Notes: a model not told the origin generated them from the letters alone. Positions 21,363 to 30,013 are shown, counted from the stretch's first letter. The stretch is 64,000 nt of DNA from Sphingomicrobium arenosum (GCF_026157085.1 NZ_JANPVN010000001.1:1488001-1552000), one strand, 5' to 3'. A program made the numbers and translations.

Positions 21363-22145
21363 ATGGATAAGGTCATTGCCGTTGCCGGCATCATCCTTGG
21401 TGCCGCGCTTCTGGGCAGCGTCGCCGCCTGGCTCATGGGTCATCCGGCGGGCCAGGAAGTGGGCGCCACCGGGCACCGCCGCGCGCGCCGCTACGGGCTC
21501 GCCACCTATGTCATGGTCGGTCTCGTCGCCGCCGGCTCGGTGCCGCTGCTCCTGAGCCTCGTGCGCTCCGACCTCGTCGCGGGGATTTTTGATGCGGAAT
21601 GGGGCGCGATCTACGAAAATCTCGTGATCCTGTTCGGGCTCGGCCTCGTCGCCAGCTATTCGAGCCGCTTCTTCGTCGAAAGCTCCTCGCGCCGCATCAT
21701 GGACGATGTCGACGTGATGCGCACCCAGCTGAAGGAAGCGCAGGCGACCAATCGCGCGCTGGCCGAATATGTCGACGATCGCGCCGCCGAGCCGCGCTCG
21801 GAAGCCAAGGGTGCCGCGGCCAAGAAGCAGGCCGAGGCGCACAAGAAGGCCGCCAACGACCTGTCGGAGGCGCAGCAGCTGTTCGTCCAGTCGCTCGGCT
21901 ATGAGGACCAGGCGATCCTCAAGGCGCTGACGGTGCGCGACTATCGCACTGCAGCGGGCATCGCCGCCGACCTCGAAATGCCGCGCTTCAAGGTGACCGA
22001 GAAGCTCGACGACATGGTCGAGGCGGGGCTGGCCAAGGCAGTGGAATCGCCCGTCACTCATGGCCTGCGCTATGCCATCCAGCCGATCGGCTGGGGCGCG
22101 CTGGCGCATGCGCACAAGGCGGAGCCGGTGGCGAGCCTGATCTAA
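21363..22145 (+). CDS. Membrane protein with N-terminal helices, coiled coil and C-terminal winged helix
   Basis: 260 residues. Three hydrophobic helices lie at about residues 4-25, 45-66 and 75-95. A charged, alanine/lysine-rich coiled coil follows (residues 105-170), then a C-terminal segment of about 85 residues that reads like a winged helix (LKALTVRDYRTAAGIAADL, FKVTEKLDDMVEAGLAKAV, HGLRYAIQPIGW). The arrangement suggests a membrane-tethered DNA- or protein-binding factor. I recall similar three-helix modules in YEATS-associated families, but this link is uncertain. The gene stands alone with a strong terminator; no substrate or partner is visible. Confidence 0.7.
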   Translation: MDKVIAVAGIILGAALLGSVAAWLMGHPAGQEVGATGHRRARRYGLATYVMVGLVAAGSVPLLLSLVRSDLVAGIFDAEWGAIYENLVILFGLGLVASYSSRFFVESSSRRIMDDVDVMRTQLKEAQATNRALAEYVDDRAAEPRSEAKGAAAKKQAEAHKKAANDLSEAQQLFVQSLGYEDQAILKALTVRDYRTAAGIAADLEMPRFKVTEKLDDMVEAGLAKAVESPVTHGLRYAIQPIGWGALAHAHKAEPVASLI

Positions 22146-22169
22146 GGATTGAAGGCCTGAATTGGATGA

Positions 22170-22204
22170 GGGGAGCCTGCGCGAAGAGCGCGGCTCCCCT
22201 TTTT
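22170..22204 (+). terminator. Rho-independent terminator of the membrane/winged-helix gene
   Basis: GGGGAGCC...GCGC pairs with GCGC...GGCTCCCC across a short loop, followed by TTTTT (22200-22204). It directly precedes repeat copy 2. Confidence 0.9.
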
Positions 22205-22288
22205 CGTCGCCCCAGCGCAGGCTGGGGCCCATGTCGACGAGGTTGTGCAAGCGGGTTGGCAGAGGCCCCAGCCTGCGCTGGGGCGACG
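22205..22288. repeat. Two-hairpin intergenic repeat, copy 2
   Basis: Both units carry the GC form: CGCCCCAGC / GCTGGGGCCCATG on the left and GGCCCCAGC / GCTGGGGCGACG on the right. It lies between the convergent membrane protein gene and zapE, immediately after the terminator T tract. Confidence 0.95.
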
Positions 22289-22296
22289 TCGGGAGA

Positions 22297-23430
22297 TTAT
22301 GCCTCGCGGCCCTCGGGGCGGTGACCTTCGTCGAGATAGTCGGCGCTGCGCATTTCCTCGAGCCGGCTGACCGTGCGCTCGAATTCGAAGCTGCCGTCGC
22401 CGCTGGGGTAGAGGTCGGCGGGTTCGGCCTCAGCCGCCACCAGCAATCGCACGCCATGTTCGTAGAGCGCATCGACGAGGCTGACGAAGCGCGCTGCCTC
22501 GTTGCGCATGTCGGGGCCCATGACGGGGACGCCGACGAGGATCACCGTGTGATAATTGCGCGCGATGGCGAGATAGTCGGCGCTGCCGCGCGCCTCGCCG
22601 CACAGGCGCTTGAAACTTAACACTGCGACGCCGCCAAGGGCCCTGGGCACGTACAGGCTGCGCCCGCCGCCGACGTCGAGCTCGGTCGACGGGACATTCT
22701 CGGGTTCGGTCTCGGCATGGCCGGTGAGGTCGAAGAAGGCATGGCTCAAGGCTTGCGTTGCCGCAGGGCCCAGGGGGCTGTGCCATAGCCGCATCCCCTT
22801 CACGCGGCCGATGCGATAGTCGGTCGGGCCATTCAAGGGCACGACGCGCATCTGCGCCTCGATGAGCTTGATGAAGGGCAGGAAGAGTTCGCGATTGAGA
22901 CCATCTTTGTAGAGGTCTGACGGCGGCCGGTTCGACGTGGTCACCACCCCTACCCCGCGCTCGATCAGCGCGGTGAAGAGGCGGCTCATGATCATCGCAT
23001 CGGCGCTGTTGGTGACCATCATTTCATCGAAGGCGAGGAAGCGCGCCTCGTCGGCAATATCCTCGGCGACGCGGATCAGCGCGTCCTCGACCCCTTCGTC
23101 GCGCTTGCGGCGCAATCGCTGGTGCACGTCGAGCATGAAGGGCGCGAAGTGCGAGCGTTTCTTGCGCTGGATCGGGATGGTCTCGAAGGCGAGGTCCATC
23201 AGCATCGACTTGCCGCGCCCGACGCCACCCCACATGTAGACGCCGCAGGGCGCGGGGGTCTCGCGCCCGAACATCCGGCTGAGGAAGCCGCGCCTCGTGC
23301 GGCCGAGGTCGGCGGCGAACTTGTCGAGCGCGTCGACGGCGCGGCTCTGGTCGGGGTCGGGGCGAATTTCGCCCGCCTCGATCGCCGCCGCATAGGCCGT
23401 GCCGACGGGGCCGGCCTCAGCGCTCGTCAT
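22297..23430 (-). CDS. zapE: Cell division ATPase ZapE (AFG1-like)
   Basis: 377 residues from ATG at 23430 (MTSAEAGPVG); the longer upstream frame has no family match. Walker A GGVGRGKS at residues 68-75, Walker B FLAFDEM at about 131-137, and TTSNRPPSDLY as a sensor region, all typical of AFG1/ZapE P-loop ATPases. ZapE associates with the Z ring in E. coli; mitochondrial AFG1 helps protein quality control. Its start overlaps the end of the thioesterase gene by 14 nt, so the two are co-transcribed. Confidence 0.95.
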   Translation of the reverse strand: MTSAEAGPVGTAYAAAIEAGEIRPDPDQSRAVDALDKFAADLGRTRRGFLSRMFGRETPAPCGVYMWGGVGRGKSMLMDLAFETIPIQRKKRSHFAPFMLDVHQRLRRKRDEGVEDALIRVAEDIADEARFLAFDEMMVTNSADAMIMSRLFTALIERGVGVVTTSNRPPSDLYKDGLNRELFLPFIKLIEAQMRVVPLNGPTDYRIGRVKGMRLWHSPLGPAATQALSHAFFDLTGHAETEPENVPSTELDVGGGRSLYVPRALGGVAVLSFKRLCGEARGSADYLAIARNYHTVILVGVPVMGPDMRNEAARFVSLVDALYEHGVRLLVAAEAEPADLYPSGDGSFEFERTVSRLEEMRSADYLDEGHRPEGREA

Positions 23431-23908
23431 CGGCTTTCTTTCGCGGATCGCGCACGCGCTTGGCGGTGCCGTTGTAGCTGTAGCAGGGACGCCCATCCTG
23501 CGTGACGAGCCCCGACATGAAGACGATGCCGCCCGGCGTCTGACGCTCGATGCGGACGAGGCAGTCCAATGGCTTGCCCGCCCGCGCGCGGTCCATGAAG
23601 CGCGTGTGGCAGTCGAGCGTGACGTAATGCGCACGCTCCATCCCGGCGGCGAACCCGCCCGCGAACATCGCCATGTCGATGAAGGTCATGATGCAGCCGC
23701 CATGGACCGAGCCGCCGGGGTTCAAGTGCCGTTCTTCGGGGAACATGCGCACCAGCCCCGTACCGGGCTCCTCGCCCTTCCTGAACAGCATCAGCCCGAT
23801 CTGCGCGGCAAAGCTGTCGGGCTGCTTCCACCCGCCCCACCAATACCAGCCGGGATGGTCGGGATGCTCGCGCACCCCATTCTCGTTCTTGGTTTCCTCG
23901 GTCGTCAT
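23417..23908 (-). CDS. PaaI-family hotdog thioesterase
   Basis: 163 residues. Hotdog-fold signature NPGGSVHGGCIMTFIDMAMF, then a strand region (HYVTLDCHTRFMDRARAGK) and YSYNGTAKRV at the end. These enzymes hydrolyse acyl- or aryl-CoA thioesters; the substrate is not predictable from sequence. It overlaps zapE by 14 nt. Repeat copy 3 separates it from sdhB upstream. Confidence 0.88.
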   Translation of the reverse strand: MTTEETKNENGVREHPDHPGWYWWGGWKQPDSFAAQIGLMLFRKGEEPGTGLVRMFPEERHLNPGGSVHGGCIMTFIDMAMFAGGFAAGMERAHYVTLDCHTRFMDRARAGKPLDCLVRIERQTPGGIVFMSGLVTQDGRPCYSYNGTAKRVRDPRKKADDER

Positions 23909-23949
23909 GAGGTTCGCCTAGCGCGCACTTCACGCCGTCACAAGTTAGC

Positions 23950-24026
23950 CGTCATCCCAGCGGCTGGGATCGAAATCGAGGCGAAGTGTCGCGATGACAT
24001 GGGCCCCAGCCTGCGCTGGGGCGACG
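23950..24026. repeat. Two-hairpin intergenic repeat, copy 3
   Basis: The left unit is the AT form (CATCCCAGC / GCTGGGATC, shortened spacer) and the right unit the GC form (GGCCCCAGC / GCTGGGGCGACG). It lies between sdhB and the thioesterase gene, both on the minus strand. Confidence 0.95.
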
Positions 24027-24033
24027 AGTAAGA

Positions 24034-24813
24034 TTACGCCGCGCGTTCGGCGATCAGCTTCTTCGTTTCCGCGATCGCCTTGGCCGGGTTGAGGCCCTTG
24101 GGGCAGGCGTTGGCGCAGTTCATGATCGTGTGGCAGCGATAGAGGCGATAGGGATCCTCGAGCTGGTCGAGGCGCTCACCGGTGGCTTCGTCGCGGCTGT
24201 CGGCGATCCAGCGATAGGCCTGGAGGAGGATCGCCGGGCCGAGGAAGCGGTCCGAGTTCCACCAGTAGCTCGGGCACGAAGTCGAGCAGCAGGCGCACAG
24301 GATGCATTCGTAGAGGCCGTCCAGCTTGGCGCGGTCGTCGGGTGCCTGCTGGCGCTCGCGGCCCGAGGGTTCGGGGGTTTCCGACTTCAGCCAAGGCTGG
24401 ATCGAGCTGTACTGCGCGTAGAAGTGGGTGAAGTCGCCGACGAGATCCTTGACCACTTCCATGTGCGGCAGCGGGTGGATCGTCAGCGTGCCCTTGTAAT
24501 CCTCGATCGCCGAAGTGCAGGCGAGCCCGTTCTTGCCGTCCATGTTCATCGCGCACGAGCCGCAGATGCCCTCGCGGCACGAGCGGCGGAAGGTCAGCGT
24601 GGGGTCGATCTCATTCTTGATCTTGATGATCGCGTCGAGAACCATCGGCCCGCACTTGTCGAGGTCGATCTCGTAGGTGTCGTAGCGCGGATTCTCGCCC
24701 GTTTCGGGGTCGTAGCGGTAGATCTTGACCGTCTTGGTGTTGGTCCCTTCCTGCGCGGGATGGGCCTTGCCCTTCTTCACACGGCTGTTCTTGGGAAGAC
24801 GAAATTCCGCCAC
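24034..24813 (-). CDS. sdhB: Succinate dehydrogenase iron-sulfur subunit
   Basis: 259 residues. All three Fe-S clusters are ligated as expected: C79, C84, C87 and C99 for [2Fe-2S] ([10 protein letters not shown]), C170, C173, C176 and C237 for [4Fe-4S], and C180, C227 and C233 for [3Fe-4S] (approximate assignment). It passes electrons from the flavoprotein SdhA to quinone in complex II at the inner membrane. sdhC, sdhD and sdhA, which usually precede sdhB, are absent; the upstream neighbour is bcp. The gene itself is intact. Confidence 0.98.
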   Translation of the reverse strand: MAEFRLPKNSRVKKGKAHPAQEGTNTKTVKIYRYDPETGENPRYDTYEIDLDKCGPMVLDAIIKIKNEIDPTLTFRRSCREGICGSCAMNMDGKNGLACTSAIEDYKGTLTIHPLPHMEVVKDLVGDFTHFYAQYSSIQPWLKSETPEPSGRERQQAPDDRAKLDGLYECILCACCSTSCPSYWWNSDRFLGPAILLQAYRWIADSRDEATGERLDQLEDPYRLYRCHTIMNCANACPKGLNPAKAIAETKKLIAERAA

Positions 24814-24898
24814 GAGACTTGTCCTTCAACTAGAGCTTGGCGCGCATATGGCAAATGCGCTGGCATCGGGCAAGGCGGCCCTTGTCCTAGGCGTGGTT

Positions 24899-25357
24899 CT
24901 ACGCTTCTCGGGCCGCCGCAAGGACCTTGTCGACATGACCCGCGACGCGGACATTCTTCCACGCCTCGAGGATGGTGCCGTCCGCGCCGATGAGGAAGGT
25001 CGAACGGATCATGCCCATATAGGTGCGCCCGTAATTCTTCTTCTCGCCCCATGTCCCGAAGGCATCGGACACGGCCCCATCCTCGTCGGCGACGAGGGGC
25101 ACGGTGAGATCGTGCTTCCGGGTGAAGCGGTCATGGCTCGCCATCGGATCGCGCGAAACGCCGATGACGCGGGTACCAGCGGCGGCGAAGTCGTCGAGGC
25201 TTTCTGAGAAGCCGATCGCTTCCTTGGTGCAGCCCGGCGTATTGTCCTTGGGGTAGAAGAAGACGACGAGCTTGCCCTGCGGCTGGGCGAGGTCGATCAT
25301 CTCGCCCGTCCCCGTCTTCACCGTCAACGACGGCGCCTTGTCACCCTTGTCCAGCAT
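24899..25357 (-). CDS. bcp: Peroxiredoxin, BCP/PrxQ type
   Basis: 152 residues from ATG at 25357; the longer frame overlaps glnE without a match. Peroxidatic cysteine C43 in PKDNTPGCTKEAIGF, then SRDPMASHDRF and GMIRSTFLIGADG as in thioredoxin-dependent peroxidases. Many BCPs have a resolving cysteine five residues after the first; here that position is isoleucine, so this is a 1-Cys form or uses an external thiol. It reduces hydroperoxides in the cytoplasm. It overlaps the end of glnE by 17 nt and is probably co-transcribed with it. Confidence 0.95.
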   Translation of the reverse strand: MLDKGDKAPSLTVKTGTGEMIDLAQPQGKLVVFFYPKDNTPGCTKEAIGFSESLDDFAAAGTRVIGVSRDPMASHDRFTRKHDLTVPLVADEDGAVSDAFGTWGEKKNYGRTYMGMIRSTFLIGADGTILEAWKNVRVAGHVDKVLAAAREA

Positions 25358-28028
25358 CGCGCACCTCTTTCCAATAGTCGGCGATGTTGTGCCGGGCCGC
25401 GTCGTGCGCCGCAACCGCCTCGTCCCAATTTTCAAAGCCGAGCCGCTCGGCTACCAATGCGCGGGTGCGGCGCGAGGGCGATGAACTGTCGGGGCTGACG
25501 AGGCGGAACAGGAGGAGCATCCGGGTGAGCAGGTCGTGATCCTCGGCCAGACTTCGAGGCGCCAGCCCCGCCTCGATGAGCGCCGCCACCGCTTCGCCGA
25601 GGCGCGGCGACAGGCCCTCGCGGCTGACGAGCTGCGTGACGTGGACGGCGAATTCCAGATCGACCAGCCCGCCCGGACCGAGCTTGAGGTCGAGCGGCCC
25701 GGTGGGCGGTTTGTGCTTCTCCATGTCGGCGCGCATGATCGCGGCGTCGCGCGCAGTGCCGACGGGATCGCGGTCCATGCCGAAGATGTCGCCGAGCAGT
25801 TCGGCGACCCGGTCGAGCGCGCCTGTCCGGCCATAGACGGGGCGGGCGCGGGTCAGCGCCATATGCTCCCACGTCCACGCATCGCCGCGCTGATAGGCGT
25901 GGAAAGCGTCGAAGCTGACCGCCAGCGCGCCCTCGAGTCCCTGCGGCCTGAGGCGGGTATCGACATCGTATAAGGGCCCTGCCGCGGTCGGCACCGACAG
26001 CGCCGACACTATGCGGTTCGCGAGGCGATTGTAATAGTCGGCGGGTGTTAGCGGGCGGGCCCCGTCCGACTGCCCCGCCTGCGGCGCGTCATAAAGGAAG
26101 ACGAGGTCGAGGTCGCTGGCATGGGTCAGCGCCTCGCCCCCGAGCCGCCCGAGCCCGAGGATGGCGAGCCCGAGGCCGTCGAAGCGGCCATGGACCAGCT
26201 CGAATTCGGCGCGCGTGCGATCGGCCAGCGCATGGATCGCGCCCTCGGCGACCTCGGCATAGCCGCGCGCGACCTGGAGCGGGTCGACCTCGCCGTCGAT
26301 CAGCTGGACGCCCAAGGCGAAGCGTTTCTCGTTGATAAGGCCGCGCGCCCGGTCGAGCGCCTGGTCATAGTCGAGCCCGCCGATCGCCGCGGTGATGCGG
26401 GCGCCGAAGGCCTCGGCCGAGTGCGGCGGGTCGAAGGCCGATTTATCGAGCAGGCCGTCGAGCAGGACGGGGCGGCGCGCCAACTGCCGGGCCAGCGTCG
26501 GCGAATAAGCGAGCAGTCGCCCGAGCAATCGCGCCAGCTTGGGGTTGGCTTCGAGCAAGCGATAGAAGTTGATCGCGCTCGGTACCCGCTCGACGATATC
26601 GGCGAAGCGGTTGAAGGCGTGCGCCGGATCGGGGCCCGCGCCGATGGCCTCGAGCATGGTCGGCAGCATGGCTTCGAACGCGGCGCGCGCCTTGGCCGAG
26701 CGCAGCGAGCGCGCCTTGCCCGCGCGCCAGCCGCCGATCAGCCGCGCCGCCGAGGCGGGATCCTCGAGCCCGAAATCGGCGAGCCGTGCCGCCAATGCGC
26801 GCGGCTCGGCGGGCAGCCGCCCCTGCTGTTCGGCGACGAGCTCGTCGAAGCGCGGTGCGACGGCTTGCGTGTGCGGTTCGAGCGCCTCCAGCCATGCCGT
26901 GCCCGAGGCGGCGCCGTCCAAAGCGGCGACATTGTCGATCGCCTCGGGTTCGGCGGGGATGCTGTGGGTCTGCTTGTCGGCGACCATCTGGAGGCGATGT
27001 TCGGCGGTGCGCAGCGCGCGATAGGCGTGGCCGAGGCTGGCGGCATCGTCGGACTGGAAATGCCCGCCTGCGACCAGTGCCGCGATGGCATCCAGTGTCG
27101 CGCCCTCGCGCAAGGCCGGTTCGCGCCCGCCGAAGATCATCTGGTGCGACTGGACGAAAAATTCGATCTCGCGGATGCCGCCGCGCCCGCGCTTGAGATC
27201 ATAGCCCGGTCCGAAGGCCTGCCCGCTGGCATAATGGTCGCGCACTTGGCCCGCGATGCCGCGCACCTCGTCGATGACGCCGAAGTCGACCGCGCGGCGC
27301 CAGACGAAGGGCTGGATCGCGTCGAGGAAATGCTGGCCGAGCAAGCGGTCGCCGCCCGCGACCCGCGCGCGGATGAAGGCGGCGCGTTCCCACGGCAGCG
27401 CGGCGCTCTCATAATGGGAGATGGCCGCGCCGACGGGCAGCGCGATCGGGGTCGCCTCGCTGGCGGGGCGGAGGCGGAGGTCGACCCGCTGGACATAACC
27501 CTCGGGCGTGCGCTCCTGCATCAGCGACACGAAGTCGCGCGCGATCCGCACGGCCGTTTCCCCCGCCTCGCGGCGCGGCGGGAGCGGCAATCGTTCGGGA
27601 TCGTAGAGCAGGATGAGGTCCACGTCGGACGAATAGTTGAGTTCGCGGCTTCCCAATTTGCCCAGCGCGATGGCGGTAATGCCTTCGAGCGGCGCGCCCT
27701 CGACCCGCTTGTGGAGCGCGGCGGCAAAGGCGCGGTCGATGGCCATGTCGGCGAAATCGGACAGGCTGCGCGTCACCTGCTCCAACTTCCATTCGCCCGA
27801 CAGGTCGGCGAGCGCGACGCCCAGCGCCAGCGCATCGCGCCGCGCGCGCAATTGGCGCCCGATGCCATCTTCCTCGATGGCCATGGCCTGCGCCACCGCT
27901 GCCTCGCTGCCGTCCGACAGGAACGTGTCGAGGATCGCGGGATGCCGCTGCGCGGCGGCGCGCAGGAAGGGCGCGTGGCGCTCGGCGCGCTGCCAAGCGT
28001 GGTCGCGGTCGTTTCGGCCTCGATTCAT
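25341..28028 (-). CDS. glnE: Glutamine synthetase adenylyltransferase/deadenylylase
   Basis: 895 residues from ATG at 28028 (MNRGRNDRDHAWQ). Two nucleotidyltransferase domains are visible: ALGKLGSRELNYSSDVDLIL at the N-terminal half (deadenylylation) and LGLGRLGGEALTHASDLDLV at the C-terminal half (adenylylation), each with the DxD metal site. It adjusts glutamine synthetase activity to nitrogen status, together with PII proteins. It is divergent from the NepR-like ORF at 28089 with a 60-nt gap, and upstream of bcp in the same operon. Confidence 0.97.
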   Translation of the reverse strand: MNRGRNDRDHAWQRAERHAPFLRAAAQRHPAILDTFLSDGSEAAVAQAMAIEEDGIGRQLRARRDALALGVALADLSGEWKLEQVTRSLSDFADMAIDRAFAAALHKRVEGAPLEGITAIALGKLGSRELNYSSDVDLILLYDPERLPLPPRREAGETAVRIARDFVSLMQERTPEGYVQRVDLRLRPASEATPIALPVGAAISHYESAALPWERAAFIRARVAGGDRLLGQHFLDAIQPFVWRRAVDFGVIDEVRGIAGQVRDHYASGQAFGPGYDLKRGRGGIREIEFFVQSHQMIFGGREPALREGATLDAIAALVAGGHFQSDDAASLGHAYRALRTAEHRLQMVADKQTHSIPAEPEAIDNVAALDGAASGTAWLEALEPHTQAVAPRFDELVAEQQGRLPAEPRALAARLADFGLEDPASAARLIGGWRAGKARSLRSAKARAAFEAMLPTMLEAIGAGPDPAHAFNRFADIVERVPSAINFYRLLEANPKLARLLGRLLAYSPTLARQLARRPVLLDGLLDKSAFDPPHSAEAFGARITAAIGGLDYDQALDRARGLINEKRFALGVQLIDGEVDPLQVARGYAEVAEGAIHALADRTRAEFELVHGRFDGLGLAILGLGRLGGEALTHASDLDLVFLYDAPQAGQSDGARPLTPADYYNRLANRIVSALSVPTAAGPLYDVDTRLRPQGLEGALAVSFDAFHAYQRGDAWTWEHMALTRARPVYGRTGALDRVAELLGDIFGMDRDPVGTARDAAIMRADMEKHKPPTGPLDLKLGPGGLVDLEFAVHVTQLVSREGLSPRLGEAVAALIEAGLAPRSLAEDHDLLTRMLLLFRLVSPDSSSPSRRTRALVAERLGFENWDEAVAAHDAARHNIADYWKEVRDAGQG

Positions 28029-28088
28029 GTCGCCATCTTGCACGATTGGTCGCATCGGTGAAACGACCATCCGCAGGGGATGCAACGC

Positions 28089-28304
28089 ATGAGCGACTCG
28101 GGCGTTACCCCTTTAAGCATGTATCGCAGCCAAGCTTCGAGGACTGACACGAACGACCGGTCGCAACGCGACCGCGATCCCATTCGTGTTACGATTCCAA
28201 CACCCACCGATCCGGTGACGGCGCATTTGTGCCGTGCGTTCGACGCGGTGAAGTGCGAGCCGTTGCCCGAAGAGATGCGCCTCCTCCTTGCCAAGCTGAA
28301 TTAG
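28089..28304 (+). CDS. NepR-like anti-sigma factor (second NepR paralogue)
   Basis: 71 residues from ATG at 28089, with GGGGA 8 nt upstream. The N-terminal 40 residues are polar and probably disordered. The C-terminal 29 residues (VTAHLCRAFDAVKCEPLPEE then MRLLLAKLN) align with the two-helix core of the NepR at 30369 (LGRALKSVYDETLREDIPDD then LRDLLGKLD). Matching positions include the hydrophobic residues of helix 1, the E-P/D-I/L-P turn, and LLxKL at the end. NepR binds EcfG and PhyR, and some sphingomonads carry a second NepR. It is convergent with ecfG, its likely partner. Confidence 0.75.
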   Translation: MSDSGVTPLSMYRSQASRTDTNDRSQRDRDPIRVTIPTPTDPVTAHLCRAFDAVKCEPLPEEMRLLLAKLN

Positions 28305-28360
28305 GACGCGCTGGTCGGCATTGGTCGGCCCCAACAATCCACAACATCGACGGTGAACAA

Positions 28361-28386
28361 GCGAGCGCTCGATGACGTTCGCTCGC
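28361..28386. terminator. Hairpin between the convergent NepR-like gene and ecfG
   Basis: GCGAGCG (28361-28367) pairs with CGCTCGC (28380-28386) across a 12-nt loop. It lies in the 117-nt gap between convergent genes. No T tract follows on either strand, so it could be a weak or Rho-assisted terminator; this is tentative. Confidence 0.35.
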
Positions 28387-28421
28387 TCATCACCGCCCGT
28401 TCGCCTACTCGGGCGCGCGGC

Positions 28422-29057
28422 TCAATTCTCGTTGGAGAGTTCGTCGACCTGGCTCATGATATTCTGCAGCGCCGACAGGTCGGGGTCGGTCTCATGCTGC
28501 TTGCGCGGCGGGAGATCCTCGCCGTTGAGAAGATTTTCCAGCGCCACGCGTCCGCGTGCCACCCGGCTCTTGATCGTGCCGACCGCGCAACCGCAGATCT
28601 GCGCCGCTTCTTCATAGGCGAAACCGCCCGCGCCGACGAGGATCAGCGCCTCGCGCTGCGGCTGCGGCAGCTGCATCAGCGCGCGCTGCATGTCGCCCAG
28701 TTCGACGTGACGGTCCTGCGCAGCGGGCGCGGCGAGGATCTTGGCCGCGGTCACATCGTCCCATTCGCCCTTGAAACGCGCGCGGCGCATCTGGCTGAGG
28801 AACAGGTTGCGCAGGATGATGAAGGTCCAGGCGCGCATGTTGGTGCCCGCCTGGAAGCGCTTGCGCGCCGCCCATGCCTTGAGGAGCGTTTCCTGAACGA
28901 GGTCATCGGCGGTATCGCGGTTGCCCGAGAGCGAGCGACCGAAGGCGCGCAGATGCGGAATGACCTGCGCGAGCTGGTCCTTGAACTCGTCGTCCGGCAG
29001 CGGCACCGGATCGGGCTTCTTCTCGCCCTCGTCCTCTGCTTTGGCCTGGTTGGTCAA
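28422..29057 (-). CDS. ecfG: ECF sigma factor EcfG, general stress response
   Basis: 211 residues. Sigma region 2 runs from about residue 35 to 95 (DTADDLVQETLLKAWAARKR, RAWTFIILRNLFLSQMRRAR). Region 4 spans about 125-185 (ALMQLPQPQREALILVGAGG then YEEAAQICGCAVGTIKSRVA). The sequence and its position beside phyR identify it as EcfG, which directs RNA polymerase to GGAAC...CGTT promoters when NepR is titrated by phosphorylated PhyR. It is downstream of phyR on the same strand, separated by 155 nt containing a long palindrome. No EcfG-type promoter is seen directly upstream of its start. Confidence 0.95.
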   Translation of the reverse strand: MTNQAKAEDEGEKKPDPVPLPDDEFKDQLAQVIPHLRAFGRSLSGNRDTADDLVQETLLKAWAARKRFQAGTNMRAWTFIILRNLFLSQMRRARFKGEWDDVTAAKILAAPAAQDRHVELGDMQRALMQLPQPQREALILVGAGGFAYEEAAQICGCAVGTIKSRVARGRVALENLLNGEDLPPRKQHETDPDLSALQNIMSQVDELSNEN

Positions 29058-29153
29058 CGACTAGTCCCCTTCTCGCGCATCGTCGCGCGACCCGAACGCC
29101 CATCATGGCGCATCATGGTTACAAATCAAGGTAGGGAGCATCCGCCCCCGAAA

Positions 29154-29190
29154 CAACCGCCAGCGAACCGATATCGGTTCGCTGGCGTTG
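29154..29190. terminator. Long perfect palindrome between phyR and ecfG (terminator or binding site)
   Basis: Positions 29158-29187 form a 30-bp perfect palindrome centred on GATATC; three more pairs flank it across one bulged base (29154-29156 with 29188-29190). On the plus strand it is followed by TTTTTC, on the minus strand only by GTTGTTTC. It lies 26 nt downstream of phyR. It may terminate or attenuate phyR transcription, or bind a dimeric protein. Confidence 0.6.
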
Positions 29191-29212
29191 CTTTTTCGAA
29201 ATTTTGACGGGC

Positions 29213-30013
29213 TCAGGCCGGGACGGTCGCCGCGTCGAAGAACAGTGCCTGGCTGATCGCCGCCTTCACGGTCGAACGCTGGAACGGCTTGGTGATGAGG
29301 AAGGTCGGCTCGGGGCGCTCGCCGGTGAGCAGTCGCTCGGGGAAGGCAGTGATGAAGATCACCGGCACCCGGAAATCGGCGAGGATGTCCTTGACCGCGT
29401 CGATCCCTGAGGAATCATCGGCCAGCTGGATATCTGCCAGCACGAGGCTCGGGCGGTCCGACTTGGCCTGCGCCACTGCTTCATCGCGCGTGACGGCGAC
29501 GCCGGTGACATTATGGCCGAGGTCGCGCACGATCGTCTCGATATCCATCGCGATGATCGGTTCGTCCTCGATGATGAGCACGTCGGCGCGGGTCTGCTTC
29601 TCGATCTCGCTGGTTGCTTCCTTGACCAGCTTGTCGACATCTTCGGCGCTGGTGTCGATGAGATAGGCCGTATCCTCGTTGGAAAAACCCTCGAGGCTGG
29701 TCAGCAGGAGCGCCTGGCGCGACAGCGGGGTGATCTGCGACAGGCGGGCCTGTGCGATGCTCTCCGCCTCGCCGGTCTGGCGCGCCGACGGATCGGCATC
29801 ATCCTCGATGTGCGCGGTCGACCAGATGGCGTGGAAGGTGCGATAGAGCCCGAGACGCGGATCGCGATCGCGCGGGAATTCGTCGGGATTTTCGACGATC
29901 GTCTCGAGCGTGGTGCGCACGAAATTGTCGCCGTGCACCTGGCTGCCGGTCAGCGCGCGCGCATAGCGCCGCAGGAAGGGCAGATGGGGGGCGAGTTCCT
30001 GGCCGAGTGACAT
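29213..30013 (-). CDS. phyR: Response regulator PhyR, NepR anti-sigma antagonist
   Basis: 266 residues from ATG at 30013 (MSLGQELAPHLPFLRRYARA), the conserved PhyR start. A TTG 12 nt upstream is in frame but AGGAG abuts it, so ATG is preferred. Residues 1-135 are a sigma-like domain mimicking EcfG. Residues 140-266 are a receiver domain with acidic pocket IIEDEP, phospho-acceptor D194 in LADIQLADDS, and FITKPF with the conserved lysine. When phosphorylated the sigma-like domain binds NepR and releases EcfG. It is divergent from nepR-phyP and preceded by an EcfG-type promoter. Confidence 0.97.
   Translation of the reverse strand: MSLGQELAPHLPFLRRYARALTGSQVHGDNFVRTTLETIVENPDEFPRDRDPRLGLYRTFHAIWSTAHIEDDADPSARQTGEAESIAQARLSQITPLSRQALLLTSLEGFSNEDTAYLIDTSAEDVDKLVKEATSEIEKQTRADVLIIEDEPIIAMDIETIVRDLGHNVTGVAVTRDEAVAQAKSDRPSLVLADIQLADDSSGIDAVKDILADFRVPVIFITAFPERLLTGERPEPTFLITKPFQRSTVKAAISQALFFDAATVPA

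Noticed and set aside
26121..28061. 646-residue open frame on the plus strand
   Set aside because: Antisense shadow of glnE, with a charged, low-complexity translation and no recognisable motifs.
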